Position numbers and translations under genes: made by a program. Of a stretch of DNA of 64,000 nucleotides, positions 1-9,166 are shown one piece after another. The notes beneath the pieces were generated by a model. The model had not been told where the DNA came from. It searched no databases and saw only the letters and a program-made list of their open reading frames with translations. The DNA is from Pseudarthrobacter sp. GA104 (GTDB lineage: Bacteria > Actinomycetota > Actinomycetes > Actinomycetales > Micrococcaceae), in assembly GCF_009741265.1 (NCBI RefSeq), contig NZ_WOWL01000001.1, forward strand, positions 1,054,001 through 1,118,000, read 5' to 3'. How positions within the stretch are numbered: position 1 is the stretch's first letter; the number at the start of each line of letters is the position of its first letter.

Positions 1-692
1 CGCCCTATCCTCCAGATAGTGCACAGCATGGATTGCAGGATCACCGAAATCCAGTCTCCGTTGAACTGGTTGAATGTGCTCGAAGCGTTGCTGTGCCACA
101 GCTAGATAGGCCAAGTACGGCGCCAGCGCACCTAAAGGGTTTCCGCCTTGCTCACTGCCCTTGCGGTATTGCACTATATCGCCTGCACTTGTTCTGCCTC
201 CCCCTGCACCCCCGGTGACATGAAACCAACTGGTGCGTTCGGCGCATCTGAGTACGCGTAGTTCTGCCCTATCCACTCCAGCATGTCGGCAATGGAGCCC
301 TCCCACTCATAAGAACACTTCTGGAGGACGTGATGAACCGGGGTGGGCTGCCCATAGTGGCTGTGAATGACTCCATAAATCTCCCGAAGTAACGTCGATT
401 TCCCGACGTTGTTGCCACCCACAATTGCAGTTACACCTGTCTTCGCGATGGGAACTTGTTCCCCGGAGATGAGCTCTAGGGACGAGAGACGAAAGCCGAA
501 TTTGTTTGCTTCCCCTCCCGCCAATTCATCGCCTAGGTCCGTAAGCCAAGGCCGAGTGGATCGTTCACTATTGTGCATAGCGATGAGCTTATACAAGGGG
601 ACCGCCACTGCCACAGGGACCGTGCATGATGCAGGGTTGAGTTGAAAGCCGCCTGAACCTGCAGCCGCTTCGAAACTTAGCCGTCCGCACAC
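1..692 (-). pseudogene. P-loop ATPase (AAA, SMC/ABC-like) fragment, frameshifted and cut by the window edge
   Basis: The N-terminal half carries a Walker A motif GGNNVGKST preceded by a hydrophobic strand (TAIVGG), as in the AAA ATPases of many defence and DNA-repair systems. The frame stops at 174-176. A second minus-strand frame that is one base out continues (GDIVQYRKGSEQ onward) without a stop to the window edge and reads like the rest of the same protein. The junction lies in two runs of five C between about 195 and 215, and a single lost base would explain the break. It may therefore be an intact gene with a sequencing error or a true pseudogene. Start is uncertain: ATG at 692 or an internal ATG (MHNSER) at about 578. 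Walker B and anything after it lie outside the window, so the system it belongs to cannot be named. Confidence 0.55.
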
Positions 693-1273
693 ACGAACCT
701 CCGCTAGAAGTTAAGACGTGCCTAAAGTTGCTTGGTTGTCTGACACGGCCCTTGCTTTGCTACGGCAGAACGCCTCCAAATCGTGCTGCTGACAAGATGT
801 GCGACCACTATAGGGTCCCTTCATCCCTAGTAAACAGTTACGTCCTCGAAACCCTCCACGCACACTAGGCGGTCAAGCAGCAGACTGGTTAAGGGACGAG
901 AAGACGCAATTTGGCACCAGCTCGAACAAACCACCAACCACGGCCTCGAAAGGAAAACAACGCCCTCGTGCAGAAGCTATGGCACTAGCCGTGATTCATT
1001 GCATATCTTCAACGCTCCGGACGCGTGGGACTACTAGATTGCGCGCCATCTTCGCCAGCTCAATACAGGGGCAGGCGCAGGGGCGAGTGGCGGGTTGAGG
1101 CACTCATTTTCGAGGAGTACATCTCCCTGGAAAAGACTACGGACTGAGTCTGCCCACTCAGCGAGCGTTGGCCTGGCGCAACGAGACTGCGCCCGGCGGC
1201 GGGCTGTTTGGTTTGGCGCGAGACTGCTCATTTATCCCCCCAGATTTCGCCGCATAACGGGCCCCGGCAGGGT
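693..1273. other. No recognisable gene (about 580 bases)
   Basis: Short open frames on both strands show no recognisable family, no convincing ribosome site and no consistent codon use. The stretch separates the ATPase fragment from the helicase-associated-domain gene and may hold decayed sequence. Confidence 0.4.
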
Positions 1274-1963
1274 TTACCCGGAGGAGGACGAACCTGAAGT
1301 CCCTGGGGTGCACGGTCGGCTGTTCGGGCCTCGTCGCGGCCTGCCCTGCCGCCATCCCGGGATTACCTCGTCAAGCTGCGCCTTCTTGGCTGGATCCAGC
1401 TTCCCGGCGCGCTCGTTCATGCGTTGGACGTGCAGCCACACACCCAGTACCCGTTCTCCTTGGTCATCGGTCTTGTTGTGCCGGGGCCAATCGTTGCCAA
1501 CAGCCCTGTAGGCAGAGACCTCAGCCAGACGCTGCTTCCAGCGCGCCTGGTCATCAGCCTGTTTTGTGGAAGGCCTGCTCCAGCCCGGAATCTCGTCGAG
1601 AGCCTCAGCGTAGATGGGGGACAGAGTGCCCTCTGCTGCTTCCTGACGGCGATGGTGCAGCCATGCAGTCAGAGCTTTTTCGCGGGCTGAGCGCCTTGTC
1701 GGCAACCGGCCCACGGCTTGGTAGAAGGCAATGATGTCTTCCAGGTTCCGCCGTCCCGCTGCTGTCAGCCGCTGCCGGGCTACAGGAAGCGCCGCCTGGT
1801 GCTCAGCCCTGATACCGGGTTCCTGCTTGGCGGCGATGGCCAGGTGATACCTGACCGTGGTTTCAGCGACGCCGGCGCCCGCGGCGATCTTCGGTGTGGG
1901 AATGCCGCGCCGGTACATCAGGACCCACTCAGGATCGGGGGCGGTGCGTCGGGTCTGGGTCAT
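1274..1963 (-). CDS. Helicase-associated (HA) domain protein
   Basis: A 229-residue protein of a type common in Arthrobacter relatives. The N-terminus (about residues 12-45; EWVLMYRRGIPTPKIAAGAG then VAETTVRYHLAIAA) looks like a helix-turn-helix, and two helicase-associated repeats follow, each ending in a W-L-H followed by a PGW signature (ALTAWLHHRRQE to EIPGW, then VLGVWLHVQRMNE to VIPGW). HA repeats are helical DNA-binding modules found at the end of large helicases and as stand-alone proteins. No helicase motor is present. Role unknown; its place beside a restriction locus hints at accessory DNA-related work. The small membrane protein gene lies 16 bases upstream on the same strand. Confidence 0.7.
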   Translation of the reverse strand: MTQTRRTAPDPEWVLMYRRGIPTPKIAAGAGVAETTVRYHLAIAAKQEPGIRAEHQAALPVARQRLTAAGRRNLEDIIAFYQAVGRLPTRRSAREKALTAWLHHRRQEAAEGTLSPIYAEALDEIPGWSRPSTKQADDQARWKQRLAEVSAYRAVGNDWPRHNKTDDQGERVLGVWLHVQRMNERAGKLDPAKKAQLDEVIPGWRQGRPRRGPNSRPCTPGTSGSSSSG

Positions 1964-1979
1964 GAGTATGGCGATGCCA

Positions 1980-2147
1980 TCAGCGCAGGGGTTCGTCGTT
2001 GGGCCGTGCGGCCTTATTCAATTCATTGATCCGCACCCGAAGGAACACGATGACGAGGACCAGGGCGTACACCGCAAGTCCGGCCAGCAAGGTCATGAAG
2101 ATCGCGTAGAGAACACCGATAACACCGAAGGCAGGACTGAGATTCAT
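1980..2147 (-). CDS. Small single-pass membrane protein, 55 residues
   Basis: ATG at 2147 is preceded by a strong ribosome site (GGGGGAA, about 3 bases before the start codon on the minus strand). The product begins MNLSPAFGVIGVLYAIF, has one or two closely spaced hydrophobic segments over residues 7-36, then a short basic and polar tail (RVRINELNKAARPNDEPLR). The size and composition fit a small membrane protein. I do not recognise a family. It ends 16 bases before the helicase-associated-domain gene and could be co-transcribed with it. Confidence 0.6.
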   Translation of the reverse strand: MNLSPAFGVIGVLYAIFMTLLAGLAVYALVLVIVFLRVRINELNKAARPNDEPLR

Positions 2148-2220
2148 TGTTTCCCCCGAAAGTCGTTAGCCCTAGGTTACGCGGGCCGCAGCAGTTATCA
2201 AGGCAGGAAGAGGCAGCCCT

Positions 2221-2547
2221 GTGGGTAGTGTGAACCGGGTGAGCTTCTCCCGCGAACTCGCTGATGGCATCGCCCTGCGACCCGTTCAAGATTCTGATGC
2301 CCAGGCTCTGATGGCGGTATTTCAAAGGAACCGGGAGTACCTAGCACCGTGGGAGCCGATCTGGCCTGAGGAGTTCTACACCGCCCCGGGTCAGCAATAG
2401 GTGATTGACCGGCGGCGGGCTGAGTTGGACGCCGGAACAGCACTTCGGATGGTGCTGGCAGGAATGGGGCAGCATCCTCGGTCTGCTGAACCTCAGTTCA
2501 ATCATGCGTGGTGCTTCCAAAACGCCCACTTCGGTTACTGGCGCTAG
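2221..2547 (+). pseudogene. Decayed GNAT acetyltransferase (RimJ/RimL type)
   Basis: From GTG 2221 the frame reads LRPVQDSDAQALMAVFQRN and YLAPWEPIWPEEFYT, the classic start of a RimJ/RimL-like N-acetyltransferase, then stops at TAG 2398-2400. Reading on, homology continues as VIDRRRAELDAGTALRMVLA, moves one frame to ILGLLNLSSIMRGA, then returns to the first frame at FQNAHFGYW, the conserved acetyl-CoA-binding region, before a stop at 2545-2547. One nonsense codon and two frame changes, plus loss of the C-terminal third, mark it as a real pseudogene rather than one sequencing error. Confidence 0.75.
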
Positions 2548-2615
2548 TTTCCTCGTCCTTTATCAGACTTCCGCTGGCATCTGTCCAAGAACTCATAGTG
2601 TGCTTGGGCATCAAA

Positions 2616-3206
2616 TTACTCCTGCTCCGGGGGGATTCCTATTCCAGCCAAGCGTAGTAGACGGGCTCGGCTGTTTTCGCTCAAAGTCTTGTCTTGCCGG
2701 ATGTTGCGGTGGATCAGAATGACCGCGGCCGTCTGAGCGGCCGGGACTGAATCCACGAGGGTATAAGCCTGCCCTCCTGGGTGATCAGACGCGAGCAGTG
2801 CAAAGCCTAGGTCCCTCAGGTCTCTCGCCCGGCGCTCGGTGTGCACGGCATCTCCCGTCAACATCCGGAGCTCGTCTGCATAAACAGCGGTGCCAACGCG
2901 CGGCACTAAGTAGGCCAGCAACATGGCGTGAACTCGGCTAAAGCCGCTTACTCGGAGGTACTTCTCAGGTATCTGAGTGAAAGTAGACCTCATAGCGTGC
3001 TCAATCATTATTTTTGCCGATTCTAGGTGACTATTGTCACTGTACTTTTCAACAGCCAGCTGTTCGAATGCACGTGCCAGCACACGTTTCGCCTCGAGGT
3101 ATCCCGCTATCAGGCGACGGTCGGTTGTATCCTCATCTCGCAGCAACACAGCCAGGGCCTCTACTTCTTCCTGGGCGGCGTGTCGCTCCTGCTTCCAATT
3201 AGTCAC
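2616..3206 (-). CDS. Uncharacterised protein, last gene of the restriction/defence operon
   Basis: A 196-residue mostly helical protein that starts 14 bases after the nuclease-helicase gene ends, so it is almost certainly co-transcribed. The first 80 residues look like a charged helical bundle. Residues about 90-150 (VHAMLLAYLVPRVGTAVYAD, then ELRMLTGDAVHTERRARDLR) resemble a winged-helix DNA-binding domain, with a recognition-helix-like segment followed by a beta-hairpin. The C-terminus is basic (ENSRARLLRLAGI). No catalytic motif is visible. By position it is probably a DNA-binding or specificity partner of the nuclease-helicase, but this is inference from context only. Confidence 0.5.
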   Translation of the reverse strand: MTNWKQERHAAQEEVEALAVLLRDEDTTDRRLIAGYLEAKRVLARAFEQLAVEKYSDNSHLESAKIMIEHAMRSTFTQIPEKYLRVSGFSRVHAMLLAYLVPRVGTAVYADELRMLTGDAVHTERRARDLRDLGFALLASDHPGGQAYTLVDSVPAAQTAAVILIHRNIRQDKTLSENSRARLLRLAGIGIPPEQE

Positions 3207-3220
3207 AACTATTGGTCCTT

Positions 3221-4981
3221 TCAGCTCGTCGGCAGGTTTTCGACGGGGGGAAATCGCAGTACACTGACGTCCTCGCCGACGTCCTCAATTTCCTTGATAT
3301 CACCCAGCCATTCCCGTAGGAAGCTTGCTCCGTCCATATCTGGTTCATTGGCCCGCAAGAAACTAATACGCGACGGCAGATTCAGCCTTACGGGTGAGCC
3401 TGGCCGGGGTCCTCCTTCATCAAGGGCCCGCTGAAGGTCTAGTCCCGCTGCGAAACGACGAACATCCGAGACAAAGTCAAGAACAACTACCCGCTCCTTT
3501 CCGGGCGCGAGTCGAAGTCCTCTACCCAGCTGCTGTACGAATATTCTTCTGCTATGAGTGACTCGTTGAAAAACAACCAAGTTTACATCGGGTACGTCCA
3601 CGCCTTCATTGAGCACATCAACTGCACACAGGATGCCGATTTTACCGGACGAAAAGTCCCACAAAAGCCTGTTTCGTTCTATTGGTCCCATAATGTCACC
3701 AGATGATGATCGAGAAAAAATCGGAACGGCATTTGTAAACCCCAGCGCATTTATACGCATAGCAATCTTTTCGGCATGCTCGACGGTTCCACAAAAAACA
3801 ATTCCGCGTCGAAGCTCGCCCAAGTCCTCCCATGCCTCACGAGTTCTTTCAACTACAGCATCGTCCCACTGGTTTATAAACAAGGTTCTATTTATGGCAC
3901 GAGGGGTAAACCGGTCGCCTTTGAGCGCCTTGAGAGCTGACCAATCCACGTTATCTGTGAACATTCGATAATCAACATTGGCCAAGAAGTCACTTCTAAG
4001 TCCCCGGACCAGGTCAATACTGACGACAGGCGCATCGAAGCGGACATCCAAGGCAGACCCGTCAGGACGCCATGGAGTGGCAGTCAGGCCAAGTAGGAAG
4101 GGCCCATGAGGGGCCCCGACGTCAAGCGAGTCCAGCAACTTTTCGTAGGTCTCCGCCCCCAAGTGGTGGCATTCGTCCACAACTACAATGTCAAAATTTG
4201 GAAGACTAACGCCGCTCGCGGCAGCGATAGAAAGGGTGTCTCTCGACGCGAAAACCGCGGAAAAGTGAGACAAATCGGCCCATCTTGGCCTCTCCACACC
4301 GTTCACGACAACTGTTGACTGCCCCTTAGCAAAAAACGGCCAAAAAGACCGTTCAAGCTGATAAATGAGGTCATTGGTGTGAGCCAAAACGAGGACACGA
4401 AGGTCCCCACGCAGAGCAGTCAGACGTCGAATCGATTCTGCTGCAACGACCGTCTTTCCTAGCCCAGTGGCCAAGACAACCAGGGCGGATGACGAGCTGT
4501 CATTGACCCAAGTATTGATGATCCTGGAAACTGCCTCCGCCTGATATTCCCGAAGGCGAAATTTCTCCGGCTCCCTTACTACAAGGGCGTTTTCAGGTAG
4601 CCTCTGAACTCGACGAGCAAGCGCTGCACGATCCCAGAGCTGAATGTTGATCCCTTCGGCCGCCAGCTTCCGCCGTTGATTATGCAGATCACTGGTGAAA
4701 CCCGATTTGCTAACAATCACGGGAACATCAGCATCGTAGCTCTTAGCAGCAGCAACCGTTCGGTCAATCACCTCAGATCCTACTGGGGAGCTCCATCGCT
4801 TCACTTGAAAGAGCCAACGCTTACCTGCTTTCACAGCTAATACGTCAGCGCCGCCGTCGCCTGAAGTCCCAACCACTGTGGGATATTTGAATCCCTCGGC
4901 CGTAAGCAACCTCGCAACAAGCCTTTCGAAACCTTGCCAGCTAGATGAAGCAATAGCTCTGTCACTCAAAAAGTCATTCAC
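3221..4981 (-). CDS. Mrr-like restriction endonuclease fused to SF2 helicase
   Basis: About 586 residues from GTG 4981. Residues 15-125 form a PD-(D/E)XK nuclease of the Mrr type: GDGGADVLAV supplies the catalytic Asp (about 46) and FQVKRW the Q-x-K (59-61). Residues about 140-500 form a superfamily 2 helicase motor: Walker A ATGLGKT (171-177), DECHH (269-273), TATP (300-303) and the arginine-finger motif QQLGRGLR near 490. Expected action: ATP-driven translocation with DNA cleavage. The GTG overlaps the stop of the GHKL ATPase gene as GTGA, and no ribosome site precedes it on this strand, so translation is probably coupled. An upstream ATG at 5083 would overlap the neighbour by 100 bases and adds only an unlikely basic leader. 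It belongs to an operon like the MORC-linked restriction systems. Confidence 0.8.
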   Translation of the reverse strand: MNDFLSDRAIASSSWQGFERLVARLLTAEGFKYPTVVGTSGDGGADVLAVKAGKRWLFQVKRWSSPVGSEVIDRTVAAAKSYDADVPVIVSKSGFTSDLHNQRRKLAAEGINIQLWDRAALARRVQRLPENALVVREPEKFRLREYQAEAVSRIINTWVNDSSSSALVVLATGLGKTVVAAESIRRLTALRGDLRVLVLAHTNDLIYQLERSFWPFFAKGQSTVVVNGVERPRWADLSHFSAVFASRDTLSIAAASGVSLPNFDIVVVDECHHLGAETYEKLLDSLDVGAPHGPFLLGLTATPWRPDGSALDVRFDAPVVSIDLVRGLRSDFLANVDYRMFTDNVDWSALKALKGDRFTPRAINRTLFINQWDDAVVERTREAWEDLGELRRGIVFCGTVEHAEKIAMRINALGFTNAVPIFSRSSSGDIMGPIERNRLLWDFSSGKIGILCAVDVLNEGVDVPDVNLVVFQRVTHSRRIFVQQLGRGLRLAPGKERVVVLDFVSDVRRFAAGLDLQRALDEGGPRPGSPVRLNLPSRISFLRANEPDMDGASFLREWLGDIKEIEDVGEDVSVLRFPPVENLPTS

Positions 4982-7500
4982 AGGAGGTGGGTTTCCAAGT
5001 ACTCCCTCGATGCCGCTGCACGGGTAATGATCAAGGGATCTTGATACCGGAATCTCAAGAAAGCAGCACAATCTTCGAGACATCGAGAAAAAATACCCAC
5101 GTATTGTTCGCGAGCATTTTCCGCTGCACTCTCACCGACAATAGACGCATCGGGAAGTTGAACGGACCAAACAGTACCAAACCAGCCGTCCGGATTTCGT
5201 GCGAAAAAGCGGGCTGAAACACCAGGGCCAGCAAATCGAAGGTAGGCGCCGTTATGCCGGAGATCAGACAACTCGTGCAAGCGCCCCAGACTAATAAGAC
5301 GGTCAGCGAGCTCTCTTTGCTCAAACTGATCTAGCTGGTCATAGAAGTCAGCTGCATCCGTACTAAGTTCAAGACGTTCGGAGATCTTATCGAATAGAGC
5401 GCGGATAGAGTCTATGACCTTGTCGGGCCCGGACGAAAGCTGCTCTCCCCACACCTCTGTTAGCACCTGAGCTGCAATATTCCCTACTGAGTGTCCAGGT
5501 CGCCCAGCAAGATCTAGCCGCATATTGTACAAATACTGGGCAGCCTCAACTGCTGCAGCTTCTTCAGGTCTCATGCCAAGCTGAACAAACGAAGCATGAG
5601 ACAAATCCATAAACATTTCGATTGTTCCGGCAGACTTCCGTGCAACCGAAGGGACCGCGGGTCCATCAAAAACGGGCTTGAGCTGACCCACCCTATAAAC
5701 TGTCAAGTCCAGCGGTTCTGTCCTACGAAGATCTGCCATCACGAAGGACTTATTAGAAAACGACAGATCGTCAACGATCTCACCTGTACGCTTGAGTACG
5801 TCTACGCTTAGAGGGTTCTCAGCACCCCGAATTGCAGCGCATTTTACGCACACCTCATCATCGATCCCATTCCAGGAAGCGCAAACTTCGCACTTCCAAG
5901 GCTCCTGAACCTCTGGGATCTGAGAAGCTGAACAGGCTGGACAGGAAACCGCAGAGAGCGGTATCTCAGTTGAGCATTCGACGCAAGCTTTACCATGAAT
6001 TATACGCCCACAATCACCACAAAGTTCCTCATCAGGTCTGTTCTGAAATCCGCAGTCCGGGCATTCCTCCATAGCGAGAACGGGAGGTGTTGAGGCTGTT
6101 TCGATGAGATCCCACCAGCGAGCGTCATCGTAAAAGCCGACTTCCCGTGCCATGAATCTCCTGTAGAGATCAGCTTCTACTTCCCTACTAACGCGTACGG
6201 CCTTCCCCGTAGCCTCGTCGTAGCGTCCCATGTACATGTCGGCTCGCCCGTAGTTGCGCACCTTACGGTAGCCCTGAAAAATTCTGGACACCGGAGACTC
6301 ATTCCGAGTCCCATCCTTCCAGTTACTAGGCAACAGTGAGCCGCCCCGGAGAAATTCGATCGCCCGCTGCCACTCTTCGCTGCTCCGCTGGAAGTCCTGC
6401 TTTTGGAAGTCTACAGGCACATGGTCCAAGTGAATTTCGCCTACAATTCTGCCCGTCTGTTGGTCCGTGGGATATTCTTTGACCGATTCCCCCAGATCAT
6501 TCACAAAACTGAAAAAGGCGTCCTTCTCGCCAACACGAATAACACGTCCATTTCTGACGAGGTCTATTCCAAACTTGTTATTGTCATCGAATCGCTGTAC
6601 TCCCACCCATCCCCGGACACGCTCTTCTACAGTCCTGAACTCCGACTCCCCGCACTCCAGGCATACAGGTGAGGCGGGATCTATAACAGACCCATCTTGC
6701 ATGCATCGGCGCTGGGAAAGCAGGACCCGGTCAATGTCGATCCTGGCAGGAATCAATCCCCACCCTTGACGCTCGACACTTCGCTCGGCACTCCAAGTGC
6801 AGTGCTCAAAGCCAGTTACTCGGTCTTGGTTTAATACGATGCGTGCGGTTGAGGAGGTTTTGAGCAGACTCGCATATCTGCGTCCGATTTGGGCGGCCAG
6901 CGTCCCTTTGGGAATACTGGCAAGTTGGTAGGCAAAGCCCGCATTAGGGTGGCCTTCCGGCCACCATGCTGTTACCTCAACCATTGTGCCGTGATCAAAA
7001 TTTGGGGGCTTGGGAACCTTATCGACTGGGACTTCGAAAACGCGGTTCTTAACGAGCTTTGGGAGGTCGATGACTACTCGTAAGGCAAAATCATCAGCTC
7101 TTCTTGCAGTCGTTACAGTCGTCTTCTGTCCCAATTTTCCTGTAGCGATATTGAACCCCATGCCGAACAACCCGAGGGTGTCATACCGATTTTTTCCGCT
7201 GAAACCTGCACGGAGCGTATTAGCAAGCCCGAACCGGTCAAGACCAGCTCCGTTGTCGACCACACGAATCATCCCGTCTCCACGCTTCGCCTGCGTCGCC
7301 CCGGGGATGGTTATCTCAAGGTGCGGATGACGTATAGGCTCTCCAGCGATTTCCGCAGCGCGAAAGGCATCAATACCGTTGTCGATCAACTCACACAATG
7401 CTTCAAGGGGCTTCAACGGAGTATGTGTGAGCGCTAGAAGGACCTTTGTGTCCGGCGTTATGTCAAGGACCTCACCAAGCGCCGATTCAGTACTGTTCAC
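4978..7500 (-). CDS. MORC/MutL-like GHKL ATPase with zinc ribbons
   Basis: About 840 residues from GTG 7500, chosen because AGGGGGA sits about 5 bases upstream; an ATG at 7662 would add 54 residues without a clear ribosome site. The N-terminus has the Bergerat ATP-binding fold: ELIDNGIDAF (about 37-46, Glu and Asn for catalysis and Mg), DNGAGLD (82-88), GLFGMGFN (110-117) and HGTMVEV (about 170). An S5-like middle region follows. Residues about 480-554 carry three Cys4 clusters; the first and third fit the spacing C-x2-C-x3-N-x6-C-x2-C of RanBP2 fingers, and the third also has the leading W. GHKL ATPases of this kind act as DNA clamps or switches in prokaryotic restriction systems described as ancestral to eukaryotic MORC. 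It lies between the DUF3883 gene and the nuclease-helicase. The C-terminal 300 residues are unassigned. Confidence 0.78.
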   Translation of the reverse strand: MNSTESALGEVLDITPDTKVLLALTHTPLKPLEALCELIDNGIDAFRAAEIAGEPIRHPHLEITIPGATQAKRGDGMIRVVDNGAGLDRFGLANTLRAGFSGKNRYDTLGLFGMGFNIATGKLGQKTTVTTARRADDFALRVVIDLPKLVKNRVFEVPVDKVPKPPNFDHGTMVEVTAWWPEGHPNAGFAYQLASIPKGTLAAQIGRRYASLLKTSSTARIVLNQDRVTGFEHCTWSAERSVERQGWGLIPARIDIDRVLLSQRRCMQDGSVIDPASPVCLECGESEFRTVEERVRGWVGVQRFDDNNKFGIDLVRNGRVIRVGEKDAFFSFVNDLGESVKEYPTDQQTGRIVGEIHLDHVPVDFQKQDFQRSSEEWQRAIEFLRGGSLLPSNWKDGTRNESPVSRIFQGYRKVRNYGRADMYMGRYDEATGKAVRVSREVEADLYRRFMAREVGFYDDARWWDLIETASTPPVLAMEECPDCGFQNRPDEELCGDCGRIIHGKACVECSTEIPLSAVSCPACSASQIPEVQEPWKCEVCASWNGIDDEVCVKCAAIRGAENPLSVDVLKRTGEIVDDLSFSNKSFVMADLRRTEPLDLTVYRVGQLKPVFDGPAVPSVARKSAGTIEMFMDLSHASFVQLGMRPEEAAAVEAAQYLYNMRLDLAGRPGHSVGNIAAQVLTEVWGEQLSSGPDKVIDSIRALFDKISERLELSTDAADFYDQLDQFEQRELADRLISLGRLHELSDLRHNGAYLRFAGPGVSARFFARNPDGWFGTVWSVQLPDASIVGESAAENAREQYVGIFSRCLEDCAAFLRFRYQDPLIITRAAASREYLETHLL

Positions 7501-7777
7501 ATTTCCCCCTGCATCTACCGAAGCCGGGGGCTGAAGCCCCCCGCCACTGGTTTTCGATTGTAAGGGCGCCAGCAGCATGCGCCGTGACACCACGAGGTTG
7601 TTTCGCAAATCCTTCGGTTTCCAAAGCGCATGAACTCGGAACGGCCATGGTCGAGTAGTCATTAACTGCTGTCGACTCGAGCCTCCTTGTAACCGTTACT
7701 CTTCCTCTCAGTAAGGGTGCCCTGGGCCTCAACCCAGCCTTAGCTATGCTGCACAACTATCCCCACCGAGAAGCAGG

Positions 7778-8683
7778 CTAGGCGGGACGGGGCAGGGCTG
7801 TAAAACCGTTCGATTTGAGAACGCAACTGGCGTCGAGGCTTCCCGTAAGCGAAAACCAAGCTGGATTCTGGTCAAAGTCATATACACGAAATAGGTGGAA
7901 GCTATCCGAGTACTTCCTTGACACTTGCAGTTCATTGGGAGTGACAAAAAACGGGGTTTCCGCGCGTGATCGTGTGGTTTTTACTTCTATCAACTTTTCT
8001 TCACCGGTCTCCTCAAAGGAAAGGATGTCGTAGCCGTCACCGTCACCCCGTGACTGGCTAACGTGCTCGATCCGGTCGGCCAGATTCCCTTTGCCAGCCC
8101 TAACGAGGCGCCGATACTCGAGATCAGCCACGGCCAGCTCACCGGCCAGCCCGAGAGCACGATTTCTTGCTTCTATCAAGGCGTAGTCCGGGCGTACTGT
8201 TTGTGTCCCCGTCCACTGCGATGGTTCCGGCAGAATGATCGAGGGGATGCTTGCACTTTCGAATCCCAGAGCACTGTTAGGGCTTTTTTGAGGCGCTTGC
8301 AGCGCTTCGGCCAAGACGAGCTGGATTAGGGATAGGTCGGACCCCACCTGGCGCTGCACCTCGGCCACCAACGACTGCTGATAGTTCTGAGCCGGCTGAT
8401 ATCCGCGGATCGGCCGTAACCCGAGCTTCATCAGCACGGCGGAAATGTTCTGATGTTTAAATTCGATGGCTGATTCAGATCGGTTCGAGAGCAGCGGCAG
8501 AAGAGCCTTCCTGAAGTGGCTCTTCACGTACCGTTGTCCCGACACCTCCATTCGCAACATCTCTAAATAACTTCGGACCGTTACGGTCACTTCAGCCTGG
8601 GACCAATCCTTTGATTTGCCTGCCACTGTTCCCCGATCCAAATGTCGTTTGATCCGCCAGGCTACATTAGGAGAGTTGGGCAA
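7778..8683 (-). CDS. DUF3883 (NOV C-terminal) domain protein, putative restriction component
   Basis: Up to 301 residues. The N-terminal half has a motif I recognise from nuclease-associated proteins (HFRKALLPLLSNRSESAIEF then KHQNISAVLMKLGLRPIRGY). The C-terminal half is a DUF3883 domain, a divergent PD-(D/E)XK-like fold: GYDILSFEE, then KLIEVKTTRS with the E-x-K of the nuclease core, then FFVTPNELQVSRKYSDSFHL. It may be an active or inactive nuclease or a modified-DNA sensor. It is the first gene of the minus-strand defence operon, 277 bases upstream of the GHKL start. ATG 8683 and GTG 8626 (with GGGGAA 2 bases before it) are both possible starts, and the conserved part begins only after the latter. 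Confidence 0.65.
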   Translation of the reverse strand: MPNSPNVAWRIKRHLDRGTVAGKSKDWSQAEVTVTVRSYLEMLRMEVSGQRYVKSHFRKALLPLLSNRSESAIEFKHQNISAVLMKLGLRPIRGYQPAQNYQQSLVAEVQRQVGSDLSLIQLVLAEALQAPQKSPNSALGFESASIPSIILPEPSQWTGTQTVRPDYALIEARNRALGLAGELAVADLEYRRLVRAGKGNLADRIEHVSQSRGDGDGYDILSFEETGEEKLIEVKTTRSRAETPFFVTPNELQVSRKYSDSFHLFRVYDFDQNPAWFSLTGSLDASCVLKSNGFTALPRPA

Positions 8684-9166
8684 TGTGGGTCGGCGCTGGG
8701 AAAATGTGGATCTCCCGGAATCATCAGTTCGGCTAAGTGCCCGTGCTATGCAGGTCCAGCGGCTACTGCTGTCCTACTTCTGTCGGTTGCTTGTACAAGC
8801 TGACGTTTACCTGTTCCGCAACTTGTGACTGGGTGGTTGAGTGGCTCTGACCGCAAAGGTCCAGACCGTACATGCCCGGCAATAAGCCTGTTCGCAAGAA
8901 TTCCGTGTCGAACGCTTCCTAAAATATCCCGGTTCTATCCAACGTCAGGAGGGATGAGGAAGTATTTCACAAGCCGATTGCCAAGCACCACAGTCGGGAA
9001 AGGCTCGACGTCATTCAAGAGGCTTGTCGGCACAGCGCTTCGGAGGCGTATGAAGCCGAAGGATAAGTTCCGCATCATAGTCGGCGCCATGGCGTAGCAG
9101 TGTCGGCGCAAGGTCTTAGGTTCTCCCCAAGGTAGTCTTAGAGGCGTAATCAGCGGGAGGAATACA
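8684..9166. other. Divergent intergenic region between the DUF3883 gene and the methyltransferase gene
   Basis: This 483-base stretch should hold the promoters of the minus-strand operon and of the methyltransferase. I see no clear gene or operator. Bases 8935-9110 can be read on the minus strand as a short peptide without similarity I recognise. A good ribosome site (GGGAGGA, 9155-9161) precedes the methyltransferase start. Confidence 0.4.

Noticed and set aside
8935..9110. Minus-strand reading frame between the DUF3883 and methyltransferase genes
   Set aside because: Peptide-like composition, but no ribosome site or recognisable family; the longer frame is mostly antisense to the methyltransferase.
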